Positions 41,831 to 49,574 of a stretch of DNA of 64,000 nucleotides are shown in pieces; within the stretch, counting starts at the first letter, position 1; the number at the start of each line of letters is the position of its first letter. Source of the stretch: Streptomyces sp. ADI96-02 (GTDB lineage: Bacteria; Actinomycetota; Actinomycetes; Streptomycetales; Streptomycetaceae). The notes under the pieces were generated by a model that had not been told where the DNA came from, did no database searches, and was given only the letters and a program-made list of their open reading frames with translations. Location: positions 6,381,407 through 6,445,406 of the forward strand of contig NZ_ML123034.1 in the NCBI RefSeq assembly GCF_003846185.1, given 5' to 3'. The position numbers were made by a program, and so were the translations under genes.

Positions 41831-42688
41831 ATGACCACGTCCATACAGACCGCGGAACCGGACACGGAACCGCTGCCGCCGCTTCCGCGGATCGACGAAC
41901 CGCTGAAGGTCGCCCCCAAGGACGCCCGCGCACTGGGCAAGTTGTTCTTCGGCCGACTGCACGTCCTGGAGGAAGGCACTCCGGAGTACCAGTACGCGCG
42001 CAACACGCTGATCGAGATGAACCTGTCCCTGGTGCACTTCGCGGCGAAGCGGTACCGCAACCGCGGCAACGGCCAGATGGAGGACATCATCCAGGTCGGC
42101 ACCATCGGCCTGATCAAGGCGATCGACCGCTTCGAGCTGTCGCGGGAGGTCGAGTTCACCTCGTTCGCCATCCCGTACATCGTGGGCGAGATCAAGCGCT
42201 ACTTCCGCGACACCACCTGGTCGGTCCACGTCCCGCGCCGCCTCCAGGAGCTGCGCGTCACCCTCGCCAGGACCAAGGAGGACCTGGCCGGCCGGCTGGA
42301 CCGCGATCCCACGGTCGCCGAACTGGCGGCCCACCTGGAGATCAGCGAGGAAGAGGTCGTCGAGGGCCTCGTCGCCGCCAACGGCTACGTCGCCGACTCC
42401 CTGGACCTGCCCACCGAGACGGAGCAGGGCAGCTCCCTCGGCCGCACCCACGCCGACGTGACGGGCGATGTCGATCCCGGCATGGAACTGGTGGAGAACA
42501 TCCACGCGCTGGCCCCGCTGATGAAGACGCTGAACGAGCGCGAACGGCTCATCGTGCAGATGCGCTTCGGCCAGGAACTGACCCAGGCCCAGATCGGCGA
42601 GCGCCTCGGACTCTCGCAGATGCACATCTCGCGCCTGCTCACACGCATCATCGGCAAGCTCCGCACCGGCATGTCGGACGAGGACTGA
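41831..42688 (+). CDS. SigB/SigF-family RNA polymerase sigma factor
   Basis: A 285-residue group 3 sigma factor. Region 2 is NTLIEMNLSLVHFAAKRYRNRGNGQMEDIIQVGTIGLIKAIDRFELSREVEFTSFAIPYIVGEIKRYFRDTTW, region 3 covers RLQELRVTLARTKEDLAG through EISEEEVVEGL, and region 4 is LNERERLIVQMRFGQELTQAQIGERLGLSQMHISRLLTRIIGKL. This is the stress/sporulation sigma class of actinomycetes (SigB, F, G, H and relatives). ATG 41831 has GGAGGA 9 bp upstream. Neighbouring STAS, phosphatase and RsbW-like genes suggest control by partner switching. Confidence 0.93.
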   Translation: MTTSIQTAEPDTEPLPPLPRIDEPLKVAPKDARALGKLFFGRLHVLEEGTPEYQYARNTLIEMNLSLVHFAAKRYRNRGNGQMEDIIQVGTIGLIKAIDRFELSREVEFTSFAIPYIVGEIKRYFRDTTWSVHVPRRLQELRVTLARTKEDLAGRLDRDPTVAELAAHLEISEEEVVEGLVAANGYVADSLDLPTETEQGSSLGRTHADVTGDVDPGMELVENIHALAPLMKTLNERERLIVQMRFGQELTQAQIGERLGLSQMHISRLLTRIIGKLRTGMSDED

Positions 42689-42824
42689 CCCTTCGAGGGG
42701 GCTCACCCGACGAGTCACGGCGGGCGCGACGGGCGACGTGCCGGAGCTTCGCGGCGGCCGGGAGTCACCTGCGGTTCCCCGGGTATACGAGGGTGGTCGG
42801 ACGATTCTCAGATCAGGCGGTTGC

Positions 42825-43286
42825 ATGTACCGGACGGCGCAGGACCATCAGCAGTCGAGGGGCGACGGGACCCTGGGGGTGTCGGCCGTCTTCGAGGGCG
42901 GCGAGGACATCGCGGAGGCCCGCGACGTCGCCCGCGCGTTCCTCGGAGACGTGCAGGGCGTCCACGGGCTGCCGGTGTCGGGCCGTGTGATGGGCACGGT
43001 CCAGCTCGTGGTCACCGAGCTGGTGACCAACGTGCGCAAGTACGCCCCGGGTCCCTGCCTGCTGACGCTGGACGTCGAGGACGGTGCGGTCCGGGTGGGC
43101 GTGTGGGACAGCAACCCGAAGCTGCCCTCCATCCTGGCGCCCGACCCGACCCGCATCGGGCAGCACGGTCTGGAGATCGTGATGGCCGTGTGCCACAGCT
43201 TCACCGTACGACGGGAGCCCGTCGGCAAGCAGATCGTCGCCGCGGTCCTGCTGGCCGACGACCCCGCCGGAGACGTGCTCGGCTGA
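42825..43286 (+). CDS. RsbW-like ATP-binding anti-sigma-type protein
   Basis: A 153-residue GHKL protein: QLVVTELVTNVRKYAPG (N box), VGVWDSNPKLPSIL (a D-S-N variant of the G1 box) and QHGLEIVMAVCHSFTVRRE (reduced G2). The Gly-rich loops are weaker than in true RsbW. It follows the sigma factor gene by 136 bp, so it may be its anti-sigma factor, but dozens of such proteins exist in streptomycetes. A GGGTAT (42781-42786), the -10 sequence of SigB-type promoters, lies 38 bp upstream, without a clear -35. Confidence 0.75.
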   Translation: MYRTAQDHQQSRGDGTLGVSAVFEGGEDIAEARDVARAFLGDVQGVHGLPVSGRVMGTVQLVVTELVTNVRKYAPGPCLLTLDVEDGAVRVGVWDSNPKLPSILAPDPTRIGQHGLEIVMAVCHSFTVRREPVGKQIVAAVLLADDPAGDVLG

Positions 43287-43287
43287 C

Positions 43288-43333
43288 AGGGCTGAAGCGG
43301 GAGCACGTCCAGGGCTGAAGCGGAGGCACGTCC
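43288..43333. repeat. Tandem 23-bp repeat, two copies
   Basis: Two adjacent 23-bp units (43288-43310 and 43311-43333) differ at two positions; each begins AGGGCTGAAGCGG and ends CACGTCC. They directly follow the stop codon of the RsbW-like gene. Confidence 0.75.
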
Positions 43334-43428
43334 GACCTCCTCGCCCTCAGCCGCGCGGGGATCGAGCCGCCCGGTGCGTCCGTCGGCCGGACACACCGGG
43401 CGCGCGACGTCGGCGGCGCGGGGCGCGG

Positions 43429-43656
43429 TCAGCGGTCCGGACGCTCGTCGGGTGTCTGCCACGAGTCCTGCCGCGCGGCGGCCTGCGGGTTCTGGTCCAT
43501 CGGCGAGGGCCGGACCCCCGGGTCCTTGCGGCGTGCCGCGCGGCGGCTGCCGAGCCAGAACGCGCCCAGCAGGAGCACGGCGACCACGATGCCGATCATG
43601 ATCAACAGGAGGGATGGAGTGACGTCGGCCGCGAGAGGAACGGAAGAAGCGTTCAT
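43429..43656 (-). CDS. Small single-pass membrane protein (DUF6479-like)
   Basis: A 75-residue protein with one transmembrane helix (SLLLIMIGIVVAVLLLGAFWLGSRRAARR, ~14-38) followed by a polar, Pro/Gln/Arg-rich cytoplasmic tail. The helix ending in AFWLGSRR is the hallmark of small Streptomyces proteins annotated DUF6479. ATG 43656 has GAGGGGG about 12 bp upstream. Function is unknown. It stands alone. Confidence 0.65.
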   Translation of the reverse strand: MNASSVPLAADVTPSLLLIMIGIVVAVLLLGAFWLGSRRAARRKDPGVRPSPMDQNPQAAARQDSWQTPDERPDR

Positions 43657-44119
43657 ACCGGCCGCCTACCCCCTCTGCCGCTTCTGTCACCGATCGGGGA
43701 CACCGAGTCGGACGGACCCGTCCGACAGCCCGACCCCGTGACCCGCCGCCCCTCGCCCGTCGCACCCATCGGGCGGTCCGCTGGGTCCTCGACGGGTGCG
43801 CCGGCCTCACCGCTCAGTGCCTGTGAGCGTTCCGTACGCTGCCGAGAACGTGCCGCACGGGCTCTCCTCTTTCTCGCCAGGAACGCCACCCACTCTCTCT
43901 GACCTGCGGGAATGCCTCGGGCATTGTTCTCGCGGCTCCCTCCGTTCGGCCGGAATGCTCGCCTCCGCAACCGCTGTTCCAACCGGCCGCACTGTCAGTG
44001 CCGCGTGGTCTAGTCGTGACCGTCCCCAGGGGCCGGAACCGTGTCGTCCGCGACGTCGGCCGTAGCCGGCCGCGCCTGCGGAGGCGCTCCACCCCATCTG
44101 ATCGACGAGAGAGCATTCC
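43657..44119. other. Intergenic region with small hairpin
   Basis: This 463-bp divergent gap has no convincing gene. GTCGGACG (43707-43714) and CGTCCGAC (43719-43726) form an 8-bp hairpin upstream of the small membrane protein gene. The right 150 bp should hold the lipoprotein promoter. Confidence 0.45.
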
Positions 44120-44995
44120 ATGAGGACGAAGAGCAGTGCCCTGACGGCCGCGATGTGCGCGGCGCTCGTTCTGGGCGTCACCGCGTGCGGCGGCGGCAGC
44201 GGCAGCGGCGACAGCGGCAGCGGTGACAGGAAGAGCGAGGGCAAGGGCGGCAGCCCGGCCGGGGACGGCGGTAAGAGCGGTGACCAGCGCGGCGACGACG
44301 CGCCGGAGGGCAAGGGCGGCAAGGGCGGCAGCGCGCCCTCCGGAGTGGAGAAGCGCCCCGCGAACGAGATCCTGCGCGCGAGCCTGAAGGCTCTCAAGGA
44401 AGCCGGGACCTGGCGGATCACCGCGGACGGCGGCGACACCGGTTCCGCCGACTTCAGGATGGACACCTCCGGCAACTGCGCCGGGACCTTCACCAACCTG
44501 GGCACGACGAGCCAGGTCCTGAAGAAGGGGGACAAGGTGTGGCTCAAGATGGAGGACGCGTACTGGAACACCTCGGAGGGCAAGCAGACCCTCGCGAAGG
44601 TGCCCGAGGCCAAGGGCAAGTACCTGTACGGAAGCTCCGAGTCCTCGTTCTCCCTGCTCATGGTCTCGGCGACCTGCATGCTCGGGGACGCCTTGGCCGG
44701 GGGCGCGTTCGCGAAGGACGCGCCCGAAGCGGTGAAGGGGCCGGTGGCCACGGTCGACGGGCAGAAGGCGGTCGCGGTCGAGGTCCAGGAAGGCCAGGGC
44801 GCCGAGAAGAGGACGAACGTCTACTACGTCGCCACCGAGGGCGCTCCGTACCTGCTGAAGGCCACGACGGGGAAGAAGGAAGCAATCCGGCTGTCGGGCT
44901 TCGGCGAGACCTTCGACGTGCCGGCCACCCCCTCGGCGGGTGAGTCGGTCGACGCCGCGAAGGTGGAGAAGGCGTCCTCCGGCATCACCGGCTGA
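44120..44995 (+). CDS. Lipoprotein, LppX/LprG-like fold candidate
   Basis: A 291-residue lipoprotein. The lipobox LGVTAC places the modified Cys at residue 23, followed by a ~50-residue Gly/Ser/Lys/Asp linker. The mature domain (~78-285: VEKRPANEILRASLKALKEAGTWRIT, GNCAGTFTNLGTTSQVLKKGDKVWLKMEDAYWN, GAPYLLKATTGKK) resembles LolA/LppX-type half-barrels that carry lipids or act as sensors. It has an internal Cys pair (GNCAG, ATCML). ATG 44120 is preceded by GAGAG. Monocistronic. Confidence 0.75.
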   Translation: MRTKSSALTAAMCAALVLGVTACGGGSGSGDSGSGDRKSEGKGGSPAGDGGKSGDQRGDDAPEGKGGKGGSAPSGVEKRPANEILRASLKALKEAGTWRITADGGDTGSADFRMDTSGNCAGTFTNLGTTSQVLKKGDKVWLKMEDAYWNTSEGKQTLAKVPEAKGKYLYGSSESSFSLLMVSATCMLGDALAGGAFAKDAPEAVKGPVATVDGQKAVAVEVQEGQGAEKRTNVYYVATEGAPYLLKATTGKKEAIRLSGFGETFDVPATPSAGESVDAAKVEKASSGITG

Positions 44996-45116
44996 GCCGT
45001 ACGCCGGTAGCCGGCGCCGCCCGGTTCCGGTCGTGAGGCCGGGCGCCGTACGGGAAAGCGCGCACGCGCGCTGAGCAGTGTGACCCGCCGTCAGGCCGGG
45101 GTCCCCTCGTGCACGG

Positions 45117-45168
45117 GACGCGGCGGGGCTGCCGGCCGGCGGGACGCGGCGGGGCTCCCGGCCGGCGG
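45117..45168. repeat. Tandem 26-bp GC-rich repeat, two copies
   Basis: Units 45117-45142 and 45143-45168 differ at one base; each starts GACGCGGCGGGGCT and ends CCGGCCGGCGG. A partial third start (GACACGGGGG) follows. Confidence 0.75.
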
Positions 45169-45305
45169 GACACGGGGGCCGCCGGCCGCGCCGGGCCGGG
45201 TGGCCGCCGTTCTCCCGCCCGTCCGGGCGCGGTTCGGCCCGGCCGGTCTCCCTGAGCGGTGGCGGGCCGTCGCCTCCGCCCCGGGGCGCGGCGCCTCGCA
45301 CCCTC

Positions 45306-45347
45306 TTGACCGGGCGGGCCCCGGCCACCACAGTTACCGACCGGTAA
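45306..45347 (+). promoter_or_regulatory. Promoter with TetR-type palindromic operator
   Basis: TTACCGACCGGTAA (45334-45347) is a palindrome with perfect 6-bp arms and a 2-bp centre, like many TetR operators. TTGACC (45306-45311) about 18-20 bp upstream could be a -35, placing the operator over the -10. It lies 90 bp before the membrane protein gene. Confidence 0.5.
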
Positions 45348-45437
45348 TCGGGCTGTCGTCGCCGTCCGGCCCGTCCGTCGTCCGGTGACAGCGGCTGCGC
45401 CGTCAGGCCGCGGCAGCCATACGGAGACGAGGAAGCG

Positions 45438-46064
45438 ATGACGGACAACGCGCGTGCGGCCCTGGAACAACTACGTGACGCGAGCCAGTTCGAGTGGTAT
45501 GTGATCCCACTTCTGCTGCTCGTGCTCTACGTGTACGCGGTGGAGGTCGAGCGCAGGAACTGGAACGTGCTCTTCGCCGGTCTCGCCCTCTGGGGCATGG
45601 ACTGGTTCAACGAGATCTGGAACGCACTGGTCTTCCACTTCACCGGCCGGGCCCCGGTCTGGGGTGCGCGAGGGGACACCGCCTACCAGATCCTGATCGG
45701 GCTGAACATCGAGATCTGCTTCATGTTCGCCGTCATGGGCATCGTGGCGGCGAAGTTCCTGCCCCCGCGCGAGACCCGCATCCTGGGGCTGCCGAACCGT
45801 CCGGTGCTGATCGCGGCCAACTCGGCCGCGGCCGTCGGCGTCGAGATACTGCTCAACAAGGCCGGCGTACTGACCTGGGAGTGGAGCTGGTGGCAGGCCG
45901 GCTTCCCGTTCGTGCTCTTCCTCGTCGGATACGTGCCGTTCTTCCTGGCCTGCTTCCTGGTCCACGACATGCCCAAGGTGCGCACCAAGGCCATCACGGT
46001 CGGGGTCATCCTCGGCATCGACGCGCTCGCCCTCGTCGTGTTCGGGGCGCTCGGCTGGCTCTGA
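45438..46064 (+). CDS. Integral membrane protein of unknown function
   Basis: A 208-residue protein with about six predicted helices: ~20-36 (YVIPLLLLVLYVYAVEV), ~43-62, ~85-105 (ILIGLNIEICFMFAVMGIVAA), ~118-136, ~150-172 (FPFVLFLVGYVPFFLACFLV) and ~183-206. It is rich in Trp and acidic residues inside the membrane parts (WGMDWFNEIWNALVFHF, LTWEWSWWQAG), suggesting a pocket rather than a channel. I recognise no family. ATG 45438 has GAGGAAG closely upstream. It is single, downstream of a TetR-type operator. Confidence 0.8.
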   Translation: MTDNARAALEQLRDASQFEWYVIPLLLLVLYVYAVEVERRNWNVLFAGLALWGMDWFNEIWNALVFHFTGRAPVWGARGDTAYQILIGLNIEICFMFAVMGIVAAKFLPPRETRILGLPNRPVLIAANSAAAVGVEILLNKAGVLTWEWSWWQAGFPFVLFLVGYVPFFLACFLVHDMPKVRTKAITVGVILGIDALALVVFGALGWL

Positions 46065-46607
46065 ACGCCTTCATCCGGACCGCCCGCCCCCGGCTCAGGC
46101 CATTCCGGTTCCGCCCCGTCGCCCGGGGGACGGAGCGCGGGGCGGGCGGTCCCGCGTCGGCGTCGCCGGCTCGGCGGCCGGTGGCGAACCGCTCAGGTTC
46201 CGTGAGTGAAACGAGCGCACCCGGCCCTCGCGGTATCGGCGCGATCCGACGGCGTACACCGCCTGTCGGCCGCCGCCGGGCATCGCCGCACTCCTGCCGC
46301 CCCTGCCGCGTCTACGCCGCTGAGCTGGACTTTCACAGGATTTGTCGGGACCGTGCGGAGTGTGACGGCTCCATCCGGTACGGCCGCCGCGCACATCGGT
46401 GCCGTCCGCGCGCAACCGCCGTACGACGGCGCGCCGCCGCCGTCGCGGGCCCGGCAGAACGTGCCGTGATCCGGACGGACAGCATGGCCGTGCCAAGAGT
46501 GGAGGGACGACAGGCCCCGCCGTTCCCGGCCGGCCGACGGACCTGCCGTCCCCCTCGGCGAAGGCCGGCGACATAGGGCCCCGGCGGGGCCGGAGAAAGG
46601 AACGCAC
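46065..46607. other. Intergenic region, no feature seen
   Basis: This 543-bp gap between the membrane protein and lysR shows no ORF with codon bias or homology and no clear hairpin. The lysR ribosome site (AAAGGA) is at its right end. Confidence 0.5.
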
Positions 46608-47573
46608 ATGGGCGACGCGAAGCAGGAAGCCGATCTGATCGACATCCGCCTCCTCCGGACCTTCATGGTGGTCGCTCAGGAACTGAGCTTCACCCGTGCC
46701 GGAGCGCGGCTCTTCCTCAGCCAGCAGGCGGTCTCCTCCCAAGTCCGTTCCCTGGAGGCCAGCCTGGGCATGCAACTGTTCCTCCGCACCACACGCAACG
46801 TCGGACTGACCCCGTCGGGGCAACTCCTCCTGGAACGCATGCAACCCGTCCTGCAGGCCATGGACGAGGCGATCAACGACGCCCGGGAGGCCGGCGTCGA
46901 CAAGGGCGCGATCCTCCTGATCGGCCACACCGCCTCCGTCGAGCACCGGCTGCTGCCGCGCGCCGTCGGCCTCCTCGAACGCACCGCCCCCGAACTCCGG
47001 CTGCGCAGCGAGCAGCACACCGAGGTCGGCCTCAGGAACGCCGTGGCCGAGGGGCGCGTCCACCTCGGAGTGGGCCTGGAGCTCGGATTCCGCGCGAGCC
47101 GCATCACCAGCCGTGCGGTGGCCCGCGAGAGTTGGTGTGCCGTGGTGGGCGCCCAGCACCCGCTGGCCGGCCGGGAGCGGCTCGTGGTGGCGGACCTCGC
47201 GGGATACGAGTGGCTCAGCTGGCCGCGCTCCAGCCATCCCGGCCACTGGCGCGCCGTTCAGCGGCTCGCGGCCACGACGGCTCCCCCCACCGAAGTGCGG
47301 GAGACCTGGCTCAGCATCGCGCACTCCCGGCTCACCAGCGGCGAAGCCGTGATGCTCCAGCCGTCCTCGTACATGGCACAACCCGCGCAGGGACTCGTGC
47401 CGCTCCCCCTGGACGACGCTCCGCCCTGCCACTACTCCGCCATCTGGAGCACCTTGGCCACACCGCCCGGTCTGCAGCAGTTGCTCGCCGCTCTCACCCG
47501 GGCCGCCGACATCCCGCTCCCCGCCGCGACGGCGCTGGGCGGAGGCGGCGTGCCGGCCCGGTCACCGAAGTGA
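46608..47573 (+). CDS. LysR-family transcriptional regulator
   Basis: A 321-residue LysR regulator. The N-terminal HTH is DIRLLRTFMVVAQELSFTRAGARLFLSQQAVSSQVRSLEASLGMQLFLRTTRNVGLTPSG (~12-72). A linker helix leads to a two-lobed effector domain (ILLIGHTASVEHRLLPRAV, HLGVGLELGFRASR, LTSGEAVMLQPSSYMA). ATG 46608 has AAAGGA 6 bp upstream. LysR regulators usually control a divergent neighbour, but the upstream 543 bp separate it from a gene on the same strand. Its stop lies inside a long hairpin. Confidence 0.9.
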   Translation: MGDAKQEADLIDIRLLRTFMVVAQELSFTRAGARLFLSQQAVSSQVRSLEASLGMQLFLRTTRNVGLTPSGQLLLERMQPVLQAMDEAINDAREAGVDKGAILLIGHTASVEHRLLPRAVGLLERTAPELRLRSEQHTEVGLRNAVAEGRVHLGVGLELGFRASRITSRAVARESWCAVVGAQHPLAGRERLVVADLAGYEWLSWPRSSHPGHWRAVQRLAATTAPPTEVRETWLSIAHSRLTSGEAVMLQPSSYMAQPAQGLVPLPLDDAPPCHYSAIWSTLATPPGLQQLLAALTRAADIPLPAATALGGGGVPARSPK

Positions 47574-47584
47574 CCGGGCCGGCA
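47551..47584. terminator. Strong bidirectional terminator overlapping lysR stop
   Basis: TGCCGGCCCGGTCAC (47551-47565) pairs perfectly over 15 bp with GTGACCGGGCCGGCA (47570-47584) around a CGAA tetraloop. The lysR stop codon is inside the stem. It also lies 100 bp past the end of the opposing aerolysin-like operon. Confidence 0.8.
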
Positions 47585-47683
47585 CGCCGGGGGGAGCGGG
47601 ACGAGCGCACAGGGGCGCGTGCGTCGTCGTCCCGCTCCGCGGGGGGCTGTCCGGCGACCCCTGCCGGTCACCGGACGGAACGT

Positions 47684-48313
47684 CTACGCGCAGTACATGC
47701 CCCGCTCCTCCGCCGTCATCGCCCGGCTCCGCTGCGTCTTGACGCTGGGCTGCTCCGAGGTCGGGCCGGTGGCCTCGAACGGGACGTACCAGTAGCGCTT
47801 GCCGTGGAAGCGGTCCTTGAAGATCAGTTCGTAGGTCCCCTTCACCTTCTGCATCCGGGGTGCGCGCGTCACCCAACCGACCTCGCCCGCCGGGACGTTG
47901 AGCAGGGTGGTCTGGGTCTCGGTGTGCGAGCTCGCCCAGGTGCGCTTGTAGGACTCCTCGAAGGCCAGCTTGAACACCGGCCCGAACGGGAACTTGCTCT
48001 CCAGCTCCTGACGGAGCGAGACGCCCATGGTGTTCGACTCGCCGGTCGTGTCCTCCCACGTCCGGCTGGACATCTGCGGATCCTCCGTGCAGTTGTAGGC
48101 GACATCCCCGACCTGGTGCGCCTCGCCGGGCACGATGTCCGCGTCACCCGCCGGATGGAACACGCAGAACTTCGTTCCGTTGTCGCACTTCGACAGGAGC
48201 TCGGCATCGCTGGGGCGGGTGTCCGCGGCCTGGGCGGAGGGCATGGCGATTACACTGCCGCCGGTGATGACGGCGGCCAGTACGGCCGCCCAGCGGGCAC
48301 GGGTACGCGACAT
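47684..48313 (-). CDS. Secreted aerolysin/ETX-MTX2-like protein, copy 2
   Basis: A 209-residue exported protein. The signal is SRTRARWAAVLAAVITGGSVIAMPSAQA, then DTRPSDAELLSKCDNGTKFC. From VAYNCTEDPQMSSRTWEDTT there is a Ser/Thr-rich alternating stretch (TGESNTMGVSLRQELESKF, YKRTWASSHTETQTTLLNV), then PAGEVGWVTRAPRMQKVKG. This order (N-C start, membrane-hairpin-like Ser/Thr section, Pro-x-Gly strand) matches the aerolysin/ETX-MTX2 fold. It is 41 bp downstream of a paralogue with near-identical ends but a diverged centre. ATG 48313 has AAGGAG 10 bp upstream. Pore formation is inferred only. Confidence 0.6.
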   Translation of the reverse strand: MSRTRARWAAVLAAVITGGSVIAMPSAQAADTRPSDAELLSKCDNGTKFCVFHPAGDADIVPGEAHQVGDVAYNCTEDPQMSSRTWEDTTGESNTMGVSLRQELESKFPFGPVFKLAFEESYKRTWASSHTETQTTLLNVPAGEVGWVTRAPRMQKVKGTYELIFKDRFHGKRYWYVPFEATGPTSEQPSVKTQRSRAMTAEERGMYCA

Positions 48314-48354
48314 GGTTCAGGATCTCCTTCGTCGGGCCTGCGCGGCGCATGCCG

Positions 48355-49026
48355 TCAGCAGTGGTTCGCCTTCTCTTCATCGGTCATGGGCCGGGTGCGC
48401 TGCGCCATGCTGCTGGTGCCGAGGGGGCCGGTGGCCTCGAACGGGACGTACCAGTAGCGCTTGCCGTGGAAGCGGTCCTTGAAGATCAGCTCGTAGGTCC
48501 CCTTCACCTTCTGCATGTCCGGGGTGCGCGTCACCCAGCCGACCTGGCCGGGCCGCACGTCCACGGAGGTGGTGGAGCTCTCGGTCGTCGCGTGCCGCCA
48601 CGTGTGCTCGTAGGAGGTCGTGATGCTGGTGCTGAAGACGCCCTCCCAGCCGAGGCCGACGGTCATGGAGAGTCCGAGGCTGTTGGACTCCTCCGTGGTG
48701 TCGGACCATCCGATGCTCGAACGCTGGGTGAGGGAGGTGCAGTTGTAGTCCTCGTCCCCCACCTTCCGGGTCGGTCCGGCCACCTTCTCCATCGAGCCGG
48801 AGGGGTGGAACACGCAGAACTTCGTTCCGTTGTCGCACTTCGACAGGAGCTCGGCGTCGCTGGGGCGGGTGTCGGCCGCCTGCGCGGAGGGCATCGCGAT
48901 CAGACCGGCCCCGGTGGTGACCAGTGCCACCAGCACGGCCGCTCCGCGGGCACGGTTGCGCGACATCATCGCCCGCGCACCCGTGCGGGGGGAGGGGCGC
49001 GCCTCGGTGTGTGTGCTGTCGGTCAC
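48355..49026 (-). CDS. Secreted aerolysin/ETX-MTX2-like protein, copy 1
   Basis: A 223-residue exported protein, the tandem paralogue of the gene at 47684. The central beta region (DYNCTSLTQRSSIGWSDTT, SNSLGLSMTVGLGWEGVF, HTWRHATTESSTTSVDVRPG) is Ser/Thr-rich with alternating hydrophobics. The start is uncertain: GTG 49026 has GGGAGAG 3 bp upstream and lies 11 bp after the preceding stop, but ATG 48966 (MSRNRARGAAVL) aligns with the paralogue's start and begins a standard signal peptide. The C-terminus ends with Cys, as the paralogue does at its penultimate residue. Confidence 0.6.
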   Translation of the reverse strand: MTDSTHTEARPSPRTGARAMMSRNRARGAAVLVALVTTGAGLIAMPSAQAADTRPSDAELLSKCDNGTKFCVFHPSGSMEKVAGPTRKVGDEDYNCTSLTQRSSIGWSDTTEESNSLGLSMTVGLGWEGVFSTSITTSYEHTWRHATTESSTTSVDVRPGQVGWVTRTPDMQKVKGTYELIFKDRFHGKRYWYVPFEATGPLGTSSMAQRTRPMTDEEKANHC

Positions 49027-49037
49027 TGTCTCTCCCG

Positions 49038-49574
49038 TCACCGGAACTCGACGGACTGGGCGATGTCGTTCCACGGCCCGTCGATGACCGGCGTCAGCTG
49101 CGGGAAGGGCTGGGAGCCCTCGCCCTCGATGTACGGCTTGTCGTGCAGGACGACGTCGCACTCCGCCCAGCCCTGCACGGCTGACACCTTGCCCTGCCAC
49201 TCCTGCGGGAGGTTGTAGTAGAACTCGGCCGTGTCGTCGTCGTTGCAGGGGCGGCTGCCCCACAGGGTCAACGAGGCGCCACCGAAGCGCCAGTTCTCGA
49301 AGAGCGTGCCGATCACCACGTCGGTCGGCTGCTCGACTCCGGTCTGCGCGCTGCCCGCTCCGTCCTTGATCCGCTGGGCGGCGTACGCCTCCGCCTCCGC
49401 CTGGGTGTCGAAGCACTTCTGCTCGTCGTTGTCCACGTTGCCGGCGCAGTGGCTTCCGGTGCTGTCGGGGGCGGCGCCCGCCGAGCCGATGGTGAGAGTG
49501 GCCGCACAGGCGACCCCCAGGATTCCGGCGGTCGTGATCAGCGCCAGCCCGGTCTTCCGTTTCCTGCTTCCCAT
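49038..49574 (-). CDS. Secreted beta/gamma-crystallin-like protein (peptidase inhibitor I36-like)
   Basis: A 178-residue exported protein. The signal is GSRKRKTGLALITTAGILGVACAATLTIGSAGA. The mature part has six cysteine-containing or Trp-rich strands: VVIGTLFENWRFGGASLTLWGSRPCNDDD, AEFYYNLPQEWQGKVSAVQGWAECDVVLHD, matching the one-domain beta/gamma-crystallin fold of Streptomyces I36 metalloprotease inhibitors. ATG 49574 has AGGAG 9 bp upstream. It heads an operon with two aerolysin-like genes (11-bp and 41-bp gaps). An inhibitor role is possible but not shown. Confidence 0.65.
   Translation of the reverse strand: MGSRKRKTGLALITTAGILGVACAATLTIGSAGAAPDSTGSHCAGNVDNDEQKCFDTQAEAEAYAAQRIKDGAGSAQTGVEQPTDVVIGTLFENWRFGGASLTLWGSRPCNDDDTAEFYYNLPQEWQGKVSAVQGWAECDVVLHDKPYIEGEGSQPFPQLTPVIDGPWNDIAQSVEFR

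Larger units (their letters stand above)
44996..45437. other. Intergenic region with tandem repeat and operator
   Basis: The 442-bp gap has no gene. It contains a 26-bp tandem repeat (45117-45168) and a TetR-like palindrome (45334-45347), listed separately. Confidence 0.5.

Noticed and set aside
42781..42786. SigB-type promoter (GTTT...GGGTAT) before the RsbW-like gene
   Set aside because: The -10 sequence is present but no GTTT lies 14-17 bp upstream, so it is mentioned only as a possible -10 element.
43414..43601. Extra small ORFs near the DUF6479-like gene
   Set aside because: They lie antisense to it and have no ribosome site or domain.
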